This document shows, piece after piece, positions 52,063-62,700 of a stretch of 64,000 bases of DNA; position 1 is the stretch's first letter; the number at the start of each line of letters is the position of its first letter. Made by a program: the position numbers and the translations under genes. The notes beneath the pieces were generated by a model. It made no database searches. It was not told the DNA's origin and saw only the letters and a list, made by a program, of their open reading frames with translations. The stretch lies in NCBI GenBank assembly GCA_037043455.1, contig JAWPHD010001326.1:124001-188000 (forward strand), written 5' to 3'. This DNA comes from Cyrtodaria siliqua (taxonomy: Eukaryota; Mollusca; Bivalvia; Adapedonta; Hiatellidae).

Positions 52063-54157
52063 CTGTGAAAGAGAAAAAATCAATGCAAAATTGTGTACCT
52101 GTAGACAGCAGTCCAGCTTTGCACGGTAGCTCAACAAAACAAAGTTTAACCAAACACTTACTCATGCCTTTGGATCATATTTAGTTTGTCTGTTTCAAGA
52201 CGACAAACATTTTATTTGTTATAAACTCAATAAAAGTGTTTATGAATATGGATATGTGTTTCAAACAGATGTCTTTTTAATGTTAAATTGAAAGTCTCAG
52301 GATCTAGCTGTTGATAAGCTAAAAGCCTGAGGTTTATTTGAAATCAAACTTTTATCTATGATGGATATCTTTTCTAAGTGCAAGTCAATACCTTTTGGAA
52401 TGTCCTCTTCTAGGTTGTCCATGAAGTCAATAGATTTGTCGAGGTTGGCTTTCTGGAGAAGGGTCTTTTCCAACAGCAATTTAGGGTCTCTGAAGTGCAT
52501 GTAGGAGCAGAGCTTGGCAGCCTCGGACACGGTCAAACCTGAATTATACAAGATATATTAGGCATTTCAAAATATCCAGTAAAACAATGTCTTTTAATCC
52601 CAAAGTGTTATAAATTATGACTGCAAACTATATTACATTATAATAATAATACAGATTAATATGTCCATGGAAATTGTCCAATAAATCAAACAAGATAAAG
52701 ATATAGTAAAAAAATAAATATCTTTTAATATTGATTATTTGATTGTTATTATTTGCAGCTCAGTAGATGGCAGGACAGACCGAACCTACATTATCATGGG
52801 TTCAAGCTTCACTGGCACCACATGTTTTTTAGGTGCGTCCTTAGGGAATACACTTTCCTTAGGGACTACACTGTCCTAAGTTTTTTTCGGCGGATGCAGA
52901 TGTTAACTGGGTGGGCTAAGAATATAACGAGTAGGTCATGGTTCTTGGATTCCTTTGTATACTTCTTGAATTCCTGTGTCCTTCACATACTAGTATCTGC
53001 GGTAACTTTAAATACTGCAAGTTAACCTTAATTGATGAGCTGTATAATTTAATTGTTACAACTGTAAAATCAAGTTCTTGCCTTCAAAGCTCCTGTTGGG
53101 TACAACCTGACCAGTGGGTGTTTTAATGAAAGAAGCTCTTGGGACAATTTTTACATCCTCGTCGATATCTGCAATAACAGATGCAAGTCTGTCTTCCTCT
53201 TTAATAGTGATCTGGAAATATAATGATAATAAGATAAGTTTTATTTTGAGTCGAAAGACATAAAACAATACAAAATAAGCTGTTGATAAGCCTTTGAACT
53301 GACTCATATTGACTCGTATATAAAATATGATTACTGTTAATATTATATACATGTATGCGTGTTGCAGAAAATACACAAACAGATAAAAATTCACGGATTT
53401 CCTTAATAAAGCTGGATTGAAATAAATTGAAATCGGAACACTCCAATTTTAAACAGCTTAGTTACTGTGTACAATGGATACTTCTCATTGTGGAAAATTT
53501 ATGAATTTAAATAACTTTAAATTTCAAAATATGGATTTTCTTGATTGCTTACTGTTTCTTCCTCTTCAGTAGCTTCTTCCCCCTCTCCAACTTTTTTTGT
53601 TTCAATATGCTCAAATTCGAAAGAAGGATCTCCAGTGAAACGTCCCTTTGCAAGTTTGCTTGTATCTCTCATAGCTTTTGTGGCTGGTGGAAGGAGTCCC
53701 CAGTGGACACAGTCTTTGCTGAAATGTTAAAATTCATGCGTTGAATTGCATATACACAAATTTACAAACTGGCTCTATTAACTGAAGGTATCTGTCATCT
53801 TTACCTACATTAATATATTTAGATAAGAAAAAATCTTGCTGCAGCACAACATCAGATCAGAGTGAATTCCACTTGACATATTACAGAGGTAACTTATATA
53901 ATAATTTCTAAACTGCTTTAATAAATTTACCTGTAAAATGTTCTTCTTTCTGCCATCTCATCTTTTCCAGCACCTTGGGCAATAAAATAATCATCCTTGA
54001 TGCCTAAAATTTTGCCCCAAAAATAAACTTTGTTGAATTTGTTTTCACTTTGTAAGATCACAAGAGATGTTTGTAAGGCAGCTTTCTGCTCCGGACTGAG
54101 AATAATTCCACTGCTTCCGACATAGTCGACATTTAAATGAAGACCCTCACACTCCAT
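51902..54157 (-). CDS. RSPH9: RSPH9, radial spoke head protein 9
   Basis: RSPH9 is a component of the radial-spoke head of motile cilia and flagella, which signals between the central pair and the dynein arms. Joining 53931-54157, 53553-53718, 53082-53211, 52392-52538 and 51902-52062 gives 831 nt and 276 aa, the human length. Family blocks run in order: SLVILQSENKFNKVYFWGKI, DYFIAQG, KGRFTGDPSFEFEH, KIVPRASFIKTP, NRSFEGLTVSEAAKL, SYMHFRDP, LDKSIDFMDNLEEDIPKGSW, RSLLW and the C-terminal YVGTGEKNADLPFML. Three of the four introns are GT-AG and intron 3 is GC-AG. The gene is compact beside its neighbours. Upstream are an RFX X-box and ETS-type sites. It converges on MRPS18A. Confidence 0.97.
52392..52538 (-). 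CDS. RSPH9: RSPH9 exon 4
   Basis: Reads LTVSEAAKLCSYMHFRDPKL then LLEKTLLQKANLDKSIDFMD and NLEEDIPK. It enters in phase 1 after an attcag acceptor and leaves in phase 1 with gtattg. Confidence 0.96.
52750..53020 (+). repeat. Degenerate SINE in RSPH9 intron 3
   Basis: Matches the SINE at 45999 in a decayed form: cagctcagtagatggcagga, atcatgggttcaagcttcac, tggcaccaca, cggcggatgcagatgttaac, ggttcttggattcctttgta and tctgcggtaactttaaatac. It is opposite in orientation to RSPH9. The intron is 543 bp, about half of it this repeat. Confidence 0.6.
53082..53211 (-). CDS. RSPH9: RSPH9 exon 3 (GC donor)
   Basis: Reads ITIKEEDRLASVIADIDED, VKIVPRASFIKTP and VVPNRSFE. It ends in phase 1 at AAG|gcaaga. 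Only this GC donor keeps the frame into exon 4 and gives the conserved FEGL(T/S)(V/L)SEA junction. The nearby GT dinucleotides shift the frame. Confidence 0.93.
53553..53718 (-). CDS. RSPH9: RSPH9 exon 2
   Basis: Reads KDCVHWGLLPPATKAM, KGRFTGDPSFEFEHIE and an acidic run EGEEATEEEET. It completes the Ser codon split at the junction. Donor gtaagc, phase 0. Confidence 0.95.
53931..54157 (-). CDS. RSPH9: RSPH9 exon 1
   Basis: Encodes residues 1-75 from MECEGLHLNVDYVGSSG through VYFWGKILGIKDDYFIAQG to ERRTFY, ending in phase 2 at AG|gtaaat. The ATG gives an N-terminus collinear with vertebrate RSPH9. Confidence 0.96.
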
Positions 54158-54247
54158 GTTGATGCTAAAATGGTTGTAAATGCGAAATGTGACTGAAACC
54201 TGCCTATTTCTTTACGAGACTGTAAACATGAACAGATAGTTTTCGTA

Positions 54248-54262
54248 GTTGCTAAGAGAAAC
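54248..54262 (+). promoter_or_regulatory. RFX X-box upstream of RSPH9
   Basis: GTTGCT-AAG-AGAAAC fits the X-box pattern RYYRYY-N(1-3)-RRNRAC with no mismatch and lies 91 bp upstream of the RSPH9 ATG. RFX factors acting through X-boxes close to the start are the usual control of ciliary genes. Confidence 0.6.
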
Positions 54263-54304
54263 GGACATGCGCGTACATACTTCCGTTTGTTAAATCAGTA
54301 GTAA

Positions 54305-54313
54305 ACTTCCGGT
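54305..54313 (-). promoter_or_regulatory. ETS-type site upstream of RSPH9
   Basis: ACCGGAAGT on the minus strand (actTCCGGt region on plus) is a consensus ETS site 148 bp upstream of the RSPH9 ATG. A second tacttccg lies near 54280. Together with the X-box this marks the likely promoter. Confidence 0.45.
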
Positions 54314-54499
54314 TTGCTCCCCTGTCGGTCTAATTCAGGTTTGTAAACAAAGAATACATGTTTAAATTGTATTCAAACTATTCAATGACATCTGACACAA
54401 GTCGCAGACTATTAACAGAAATGTCTTTCAAGTACACCTCCGATATATAAAGTACGTGCTTTTTCATTACACGCATAATTATTTCAAAAGTCATACAGA

Positions 54500-55135
54500 A
54501 ATATAAAAAAATATATAGTTTAGAGTCTGGGGTGTGTGGGGGTGGTAGGGGGTGCGGGGGCATAGCAATATGTGTAAGAATTGACCAAAACAACAAAGAA
54601 ATATGAAGAAAAAAAATAGAGATTCGAGTCGGTGGGGTGGGGGAGGAGGGTGGTGTGGGCGAGGCAAAATAGCTATATGTGTAAGAATTGACCAGAACAA
54701 TACAGAAATATGAAGAAGAAAAAATAGTTGAGAGTTGGGGGGGTGGGGGGGTTGGGGGGGGGGGGGGGGGCGGGGTGCCGAGGGGGTTGTGCAGGGACGG
54801 GAGTAGCGGCGGGGCAACATAGATATATGTGTAAGAATTGACCAAAACAACACAGAAATATGTAAAAAAATAAACAAATTGAGTTTCGAGTGTGGGTGTG
54901 GGGAGGCCCTGGGGTGTTGGAAGGTGGGCGCGGGGGTGGGGGCAACATAGCTACATTTGTAAGAATTGACCAAAACAACACAAAAATATGTAAAAAAAAA
55001 TTAAATGAGTTTCGAGTGGGGGAAGGGTGGAGAGGGGGTGGGGGCAACATAGCAAAGCATAACAACAGAAATATGTAAAAAAAAAATGTGGGAGGGGGAG
55101 TGTGGCGGGGCGGGGAGGAGGGAGCCCATGCCCAA
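54500..55135 (+). repeat. G-rich minisatellite upstream of RSPH9
   Basis: Five to six units of about 110-150 bp, each combining tgtaagaattgaccaaaaca with an A-rich part and a block of G runs such as gggtgggggaggagggtgg. The longest G block is at about 54736-54777. On the minus strand the array gives long Pro-rich frames (154-160 codons), which are artefacts. Confidence 0.88.
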
Positions 55136-56180
55136 ATATGGGTGAAGTACAAATAATATGCATAATGATATAAGATCCCAAACCAAAATTATAACTATAT
55201 ATACACCAGCTTACATGCAAACCTAGATCTGCCTTTATTGCACATTTTATGGGCCGTCACAATTTGGATTCCATGGGAGCCCAGAATTTGCGGAAAACAA
55301 CATTACTTAAGCAACCCTTTACAAAATACTATAAGGAAACCAATTCCCAAATTTAGTTGAGCTAGGATGGGACATTGTGCTTTATAAAAAGAAATCATTG
55401 TGTGTTTGGTGGACCTGAACATGGTGATTTTGTTAACGAAAACAATAACTGTAACTAGTATTCAAATCCCCCATCCACGCCCCCAAACCCCACCCCCAGG
55501 GTTTATGGGATGACGAGTTGTCCGTTGTCAGTTGTCCGTCGCCCGTCGTCGTCCGCTAACTTTTGCCTTGTGAACACTCTTGCAACTTCATTATTATTAT
55601 TCGGATCTTTACCAAACTGCTAATTTCATATATTTTATATTCTCTTTATTACGATTTAAGAATGAGGAAGAGTCTTGTAGAATAATAAACGACTAAAACA
55701 AGTAATTTTAACAATACTATAAATATAACAAATATATTACTTTTAAATCGGCATGAAATATGTGTAGTTTAAACACACTACACAATGTTTTACGATTGTA
55801 GCAATAAACGGTTCTATTCCATTCTATCGACGGTGCATGGTAGGTTGCGTATGGTGAAGTAATATGCGCAAGGAACTCTGGGTAAGAATTTCAAACAAGA
55901 TGGCGGTACCCTTCGATAATTCGGAAATGTGTCAATATATACGTGATAAATTTGGATAATCTGAGATATTTCATCGTGGCAGGTAAATTTTGAAACACCA
56001 ATCGACTCAAAAAAAAATCTTCTTTCAGCCTGTGCATATATAATATACAAACAATGCTGTTTAAAAGCGTGAAACCTTCCCAACAGATTCCGTTGGGAAA
56101 GTCCAGTCGTAAAATGTGCAATAATCAATACACGTTGATGCTCGCCAATACGAAAAATTTCAAAAGAGCATTTAACGTGT
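55136..56180. other. Spacer with a repeat scrap and a YY1-like initiator
   Basis: The stretch 55440-55600 holds the remains of a tandem-repeat element (gtccgtcgcccgtcgtcgtc). At 55896-55906 CAAGATGGCGG matches a YY1/initiator motif and starts a 20-codon frame (MAVPFDNSEMCQYIRDKFG) that stops before a strong donor at about 55981 (GCAG|gtaaat). No homology recognised. It may be the first exon of a plus-strand gene lying beyond the inserted retrotransposons, or nothing. Confidence 0.3.
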
Positions 56181-57860
56181 ATTTTAACACACTATTGTAT
56201 CATGGTACTTAAATGGTTTGACGAAAAAAAACAACTGTAAACAATACTTAAAGAAAAAGGAAACTCAAATGCTTTCTGTGACCCTTCTACTAAATTGTTA
56301 TGATATAAGATTCGGTGAGTGACCATTTCTAGAAACAATAATGTACAACAGACTCATCACATTCTTGGTGACTTAAATCTTAATTGTTCATGCCTAATAA
56401 TATAGCCGAATGATTCAAAAACAAGCGATGGCAATCGTTTGTACAGAAATTCGACCTGACACAATTCCAACGCGTGTATCTCAAAAGAGTTAGACCATAA
56501 TTGATCATATTTATACCCCAGATCCCAACATACTTTCTGATGTAAATATTCCATTTTACAGTATAAGTGATCACTATCCGGTGTGTTGCACACGATTATT
56601 CGGACCAATTATAAGTAAAAACAATACACACATATCTATTAATTATAGATCTTTCAAGAAGTTTGATCTAAACTTATTTCAAGAACAATTAGCTATGGTT
56701 CCACTTGAATTGATTGAATTGTACAGTGACCCTAATCAGTCTCTTACTTGCCTTTATAATTTACTTAATAACATTTTATGTAAACATGCTCCTGTAAAAA
56801 AGAAGAGAGTCAAATATCATACTCAACCAGGATGGTTTAATGAAATGATCAAAAACGCTTTTGAGTGAGATAGATTACACAGGCAGGGCGATTTTGATAA
56901 ATCAGGCAGGGCGATTTTGATAAATATAAAACTATGAGAAATAAAATTGTATCTATGATTAAGAAAAGCAAAAAAAACTTTTATAATGACGATATCAGAG
57001 AAAATAAAAGTCCAAGCTATTTGTGGAAAACGCTTCGAACGATAAGTAATCCTGATGATGGCAGATTGGATAATGCATCTTTACCTAAAACTTTAAATAT
57101 AAATGATAATATTATAGATGGAAATTTGAATATTTTAAACGATTTAAATGAACATTTCATAAACGTATCTAATATTATAGAAAAACGTCATTTGTCACGG
57201 AAAACTTCAGAAAACTGCAACAATGTATGGACGAAAAACTGAAGTGCAATTCCTTTTCTATAGAAGAATTAACACTATATATGGTGTTAAACAAATAATT
57301 GACAAATAAGATGTAATGAAATCTACCGGACTTGATGGAATAGGACCTAGAATTCTTAAATATTGTGGGGACCATATAACTTGTGCTATTGCGCATATAA
57401 TAAACAGTAGTATACATTATGGAATATTTCCCGATTCTCTTAAAAAAGCATTTGTTATTCCAATTTTTAAAACTGGGGATAGAACCGACCCGAACAGTTA
57501 TAGACCAATTTCTATTCTTCCGATCATTTCAAAAGCGACCCAGTTACATAAATATTTTCAAACGACTGATCTTTTACATATGACACAATCAGGATTCAGA
57601 AAACTGCACGGACCTGTCAAACTGCTTTAACAAGGCTAATTGATTCATGGTTAAAAGACATAGATTCTGGAAAATATATAGGAGCAATATTTCTCGACTT
57701 AAAAAGGCATTTGATCTTGTGGATCATCAAATACTATTGTATAAACTTAAATTGTATCATTTCTCAGACAAAACCATTAAATTGTTCACTTCATATTTAA
57801 GTAATCGCAAGCAAAGAATGAAGGTTAATGGCCAGTTTTCTGAGGAAATGATAATAAGAT
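56180..57860 (+). pseudogene. Decayed non-LTR retrotransposon (LINE), 3' truncated by the LTR element
   Basis: Fragments in changing frames read as a LINE ORF2 of the jockey/CR1 type. The endonuclease end (HHILGDLNLNC near 56350; SDHYPV near 56570) is followed by a linker, the RT start KSTGLDGIGPRILK and FPDSLKKAFVIPIFKTGD plus NSYRPISILPIISK (57316-57540). The active-site block FLDLKKAFDLVDHQ comes near 57690, then SYLSNRKQRMKVNGQFSEE. Frameshifts, stops, an internal deletion after PIISK and a 23-bp tandem duplication near 56880-56925 show it is dead. The YADD block and 3' end are missing because the LTR element begins at 57861. Confidence 0.85.
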
Positions 57861-59424
57861 TGTCACAGGATGACCTTAGTGGTTGGGCTAACTCAGGAAA
57901 GAATCAATGACGGTGAATGCATTTACATAAGTTTAATGCAACTTTTAAAATATGTTTAATATATATACAATTATCTAAAAAAACAAGCGAATACACAAAT
58001 GAACTATGAAAAGAATGTTCTCCTGAACGTTTAAGACGTTCTTAGTATTGTTATAAATACTGAATGTCTAAGACACTGAAGTGTTGTTAAAGCTATAACA
58101 ATGTTGATCTAGCGCGATAACTGTGATGCGCGAGAGCTCATGAAGATGATGATGCGCGAATTCAATGGATGATTGTCATCAAATGCCTTCTGTAAGGGTT
58201 GATGACGCGATGCAATGACAGTTAATCTCCACTGAGATTGTGAATGATATTCCTCCAGTGAGGACTGGTAACGGGCCCACCTTGTGTCCCGGGGGTTGTC
58301 GTTAGTAAAACCTGGCTGCGCAGGTACGGGGACCGTCTCCACCGCTTGTAACGTTAGTCGTGGAAGCTTAGCTCCACTCCTGGATATCCAAACCTAGATG
58401 GCTTACTCCAACCCTGGATGGCTTATATCCTGGATGGCTTATATCCTGGATGGCTTAGGCTGTAATTATACATACGTTTTAGATGTCGGTTGACAAACAT
58501 AACAATCTTGCATAATTATCATTACCCAAACAAATCATTATTCAATCAATATATGTAAGCTGTACTAATGATTAGTAGCAATGTATACATATTCTACAAC
58601 GCCATGTATACGCTATGTACGTCGCTGTTAATCAATGCCCTTAATACATGTAATATAAACATGATCAAATTACTCATATATTACACTCACTGAGTTATGC
58701 ATGCACGCATTTATTCTTGTCACTCATCTCATTGTTAACTAATGTTGACAATCGTGTATTACAATCACCGAGTTATACGCCAACGTTAACTAATGCACCT
58801 AATATCCACTGTTATCAAATTAATATTGTTTTACAATTAATGATCAATTACAATAATTACATCTAATAAAGTAACTTCAAAATCATATGCTAGTCTAAAG
58901 TTATGTTTGAGAAACATCAATGCTAACCGGATGTCGTAACCGCCAAACAAGATGGCGCCGCCCACTGAATACAAATATACGATAAAAGTTTAATAAAACT
59001 ACTAACCACATGTTGCCTGTGAAATTTGCCGTCCAATCTCTGTTCCAACAAAGTACTATCGATTATCCCGGCGATAGCTAGAAGACAATGGGTTTTATAG
59101 CAAACATTACGCCCAGATCATTATTTCCCCCGTTCAGTCCGTGACAAACGTGGCTAAATCTACAGTATTGAATCTACACGACAGGCCCCTTATACAATTT
59201 TGCCGTTTAAGGAAAATATACCTATACGTTTACATGCATTAGCACAAAACTAAACTTATGACACGGCCTCTCTGGCGGCCACTTAATATGTGCACGCTTT
59301 TACGTGTTACATGAATAGATCATGAATATTGTGAAATTGTTTCAACTCGAACAATAGATTTTGGGTGTAACCGATACAAGAGCTATATACGACCAGTACG
59401 CTCTACCCGTGACATTTTGTGACA
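57861..59424 (-). repeat. 3' long terminal repeat (1,564 bp)
   Basis: Begins TGTCACAGGATGACC and ends GTGACATTTTGTGACA on the plus strand, so both strands start TGTCAC and end GTGACA. The inner boundary is set by the purine tract at 59425, the outer by the repeat of its first 25 bp at 63976. It contains a short tandem repeat (tcctggatggcttata, 58377-58455). Small frames inside are not genes. Confidence 0.82.
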
Positions 59425-59441
59425 ACATCTCCCCACTTAAA
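59425..59441 (-). other. Polypurine tract
   Basis: On the minus strand the bases just before the 3' LTR read AAGTGGGGAGATGT, a purine-rich run in the expected place for plus-strand DNA priming of an LTR retrotransposon. Confidence 0.65.
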
Positions 59442-59709
59442 GAAAGTGCTACACTTTTAAAATTCAACAAAATGATAATGAATATTTACACGTTAAGAAA
59501 CTATTAATTCTTCTGAGCAAATGAGCGACAAAACGTACAAGCTGATCGCTTAATCGCTTGAGTATGTTATCTATTACCACTGCAGTTATAACCTAACTAT
59601 AATATGTAATTACAATTTCAACACTATTCTACAATTGTACACTACCCTGTCGTAACATATACTACTATTGTACAATACACTGCAATACACTATTGTATTA
59701 AACCGGTCA

Positions 59710-62700
59710 TTATGTGCGGCGACTTAAATAGTCTGCCCCAATATTGTGCTTTCCACGATCTATTACACCGACTTTACGGTTACTAATAACACTACTTCCT
59801 GTCACTACAAGAACTCCAACTTTACACATCGCATCCATCGCATTACCAGTATACTGTTTGCGAAATGGAGTAGGGTCTCTCGTTTCCCTAATCGGCTTTG
59901 CTAAAGTGTGCTTAAAGCTACACTGCACTACGTCTGTTGGTCTCGACTTATCGGACCGAACAGTACTACACTCAGAGTCTAAACGACTTATCTCTCGTTT
60001 CTCTGTTACACTAAGCATGCCCGATATATCTACATCGGCTGCTGTCTCCTTACCTACACTAGTGGGAAAATACATGGGACTAGTGTCCTCACTACTGTCT
60101 TCCTCACTATCCTCAATAACTGCAACATTAACTACGGTTAACACCCCTTGTTGCACATTATCGGTTCTACTTATATACTCTTTCAGCATATTCGCATGAA
60201 AGGTCTTTAACTTTCCGTTTATCTCGATACGGTAATCCATAGTGTTCACTATCCCTCTAACGTAAAACGGACCTTTCCATTGTAATAACAACTTGTTATT
60301 GTCGGTCGGGAGTAACAGTAACACCTGGTCATCTATCTTAAACTTCCTAGCTCTAGCTTTCTGGTCATAGTAGCGTTTATACTTGGTACTTGCCTTAACT
60401 AACTGACTTTGAGCTATCTTACAAGTCTCCTCTAGTTTCTCCTTCAGATCTAAAACATATTGATATGTAGTCTTAACCTCATCACTATCTACTTCACCTG
60501 CCCACATCTCTCTAAGAATCCTCATGGGACCTCTAACTGACCTACCGTACAATAACTCAAACGGAGAGAATCCTAAACTCTCTTGTGGTACCTCTCTAAA
60601 TGCAAACAATAAAGCATTGAGATACTTGTCCCAATCTTTGGGTCTCTCGGTACACATACGCCGTAACATTTGCTTTAACGTCCCGTTAAATCGTTCGACT
60701 AACCCGTTACACATAGGGTGATATGGTGTTGTCATGATTTGACGCAAAGACAATAACCTGCTTACTTCAGCCATAAGTTCTGACGTAAACTGTGACCCAC
60801 AATCAGTCAGCATTTCCTCTGGTACACCTAGCCTACTGAACATATCAACTAATGCCTCAGCTACTCTCTCAGTTTCAATTGAGGGCAATGCTACTGCCTC
60901 CGGATACCTAGTTGCATAGTCTACCATGGTTAAAATGTACCTATTTTTCCTATCCGACACTGGAAAAATTGGTCCAACTATGTCTACGGCTACCCGCTTA
61001 AATGGTGTATCTATCAGTGGCATCTGACCTAAATGTACTTTGGTCACTCGTCCTTTTGGTACTGTCCTTTGGCATACATCGCAGGACCTACAATACCTAG
61101 TTACATCTCCACTAACGCCTGGCCAATAAAATTCTGCCAATACTCTATCTGACGTTTTCTTTACGCCTAAATGACCTCCCATAATCGACTCATGAGCTAC
61201 CTTAAGCACTGTCGTTCTATACTGGGTAGGTACCACTAATTGGTGAAACTGTCTACTACCACTATCTTCAAATTCTCTGTACAATAACCTATTCTTATGT
61301 ACAAACTTACAACTACCGGACCCTTTACACTTCTTCACTACACCATCCTTGGCCTTCACCTTACAAGGACCTAATGACTCGTCTTGAGTTTGTGCTTCTA
61401 TAAACTCCGCTTTAGATATGTCTCCTACGGCTGCAGGAACCTTTAATTTTCTATAAGCCTGAGCTTGCTTCTGAACCTGCGCTCTAGTCTCTACGGCATT
61501 ACTTATGCTACTTCTAAAATCGGACATTACCGGAAGTGCTGAACCATCTATGTTCCCTATCGTTAAATCATACATCGGGTCATCCATACATAGTGCCTCT
61601 GTAGTCCCTTTAAAGAAAGGTGTATCTACATCTATTCTCGCTATTGGCACGTGCTCTACCGACTTATTTAGCAACATACACGGTGACTGTTTACCTACCA
61701 ACTGGTCATCCGTAACTAAACTACGCCTAACTACCACACCTGTACAACCTGTATCCCTCATTACAATTACGTCCGTGCCATTCACTCTACCATCTGCCGT
61801 TGGAAGATTTGCATACGGAAAGAGACATGTTCCGATCTTCGCCATTACACCATCCGATTTAACACAACAGCTACTACTCTCGGTTTTAATAACCGGACTA
61901 TTACTACCTCTGCCTCTACCTCTACCTCGGTTTTGACCACCTCTACCTCTACCGAAATTCCATGGGTTGTTAAAACCTTGGTTCTGACTCCCTACATTGT
62001 TGTCCACTCTACTATTTTCACTGAAATTGTCTACGACAGCGGACACTTTCACCGCTTTCCTACACTCATGTGAAGCATGATTCCCATTACAGTGACGACA
62101 ACGAATAAAAGGTCTACCTATGTTACCACTATTGCTACCTCCTCTAGCACCCATCGAACTACCACCACCTCTATAGTTTCCACTCTGGCCTTTCTGTTTA
62201 TGATCGTCCCCTTGCCTATCTCTAAAAGTTCTGTCTTTCGACACTACATTATGAGCTCCACCTCTAGCCTCGGCAAACTGATCTGCTTGTGTTGCCATTT
62301 CTCCTACACTAGTTAGTTTTCTTTCTTTAAGAAATAAGAACAGATCTCTACTACAAACATTGAATAGCTGGTCCCGCAACAAGAAATCTATGAGGCCCTG
62401 ATAAGTCTGCGCTACCTTCCCTAACTCTAACCACCTATCTAAGTAATTTCTAGACCTACTAATAAACTGAATAAATGACTCGCCTTTCTCAGGCAGACAA
62501 GCTCTAAACCGCTTTCTAAAACCTTCTTCAGTTAACTCAAATCTCTTTAAAAGAGCATCCTTTAACTTGTCATAGTCAAGAGCATCTAAACTAGGTAATC
62601 TAGAAAATACATCTAAGGCCTTGCCTTTCAATAACGCACTTAAATGAACTGCCCACTTATCTTTGGTCCATTCCTGTAACTCAGCATAACGCTCGAACCG

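Noticed and set aside
54378..55220. Overlapping Pro-rich minus-strand frames of 89-160 codons
   Set aside because: They are the complement of the G-rich minisatellite. Several frames are open only because of low complexity, and none has homology or a coding pattern.
55814..56100. 104-codon minus-strand frame near 55.8-56.1 kb
   Set aside because: No recognisable domain, ordinary AT-rich composition, and it overlaps a better-supported but still weak plus-strand initiator signal.
59744..62316. Plus-strand frames of 65-151 codons opposite the retrotransposon ORF
   Set aside because: Shadows of the 1,200-codon gag-integrase frame, with no independent features.
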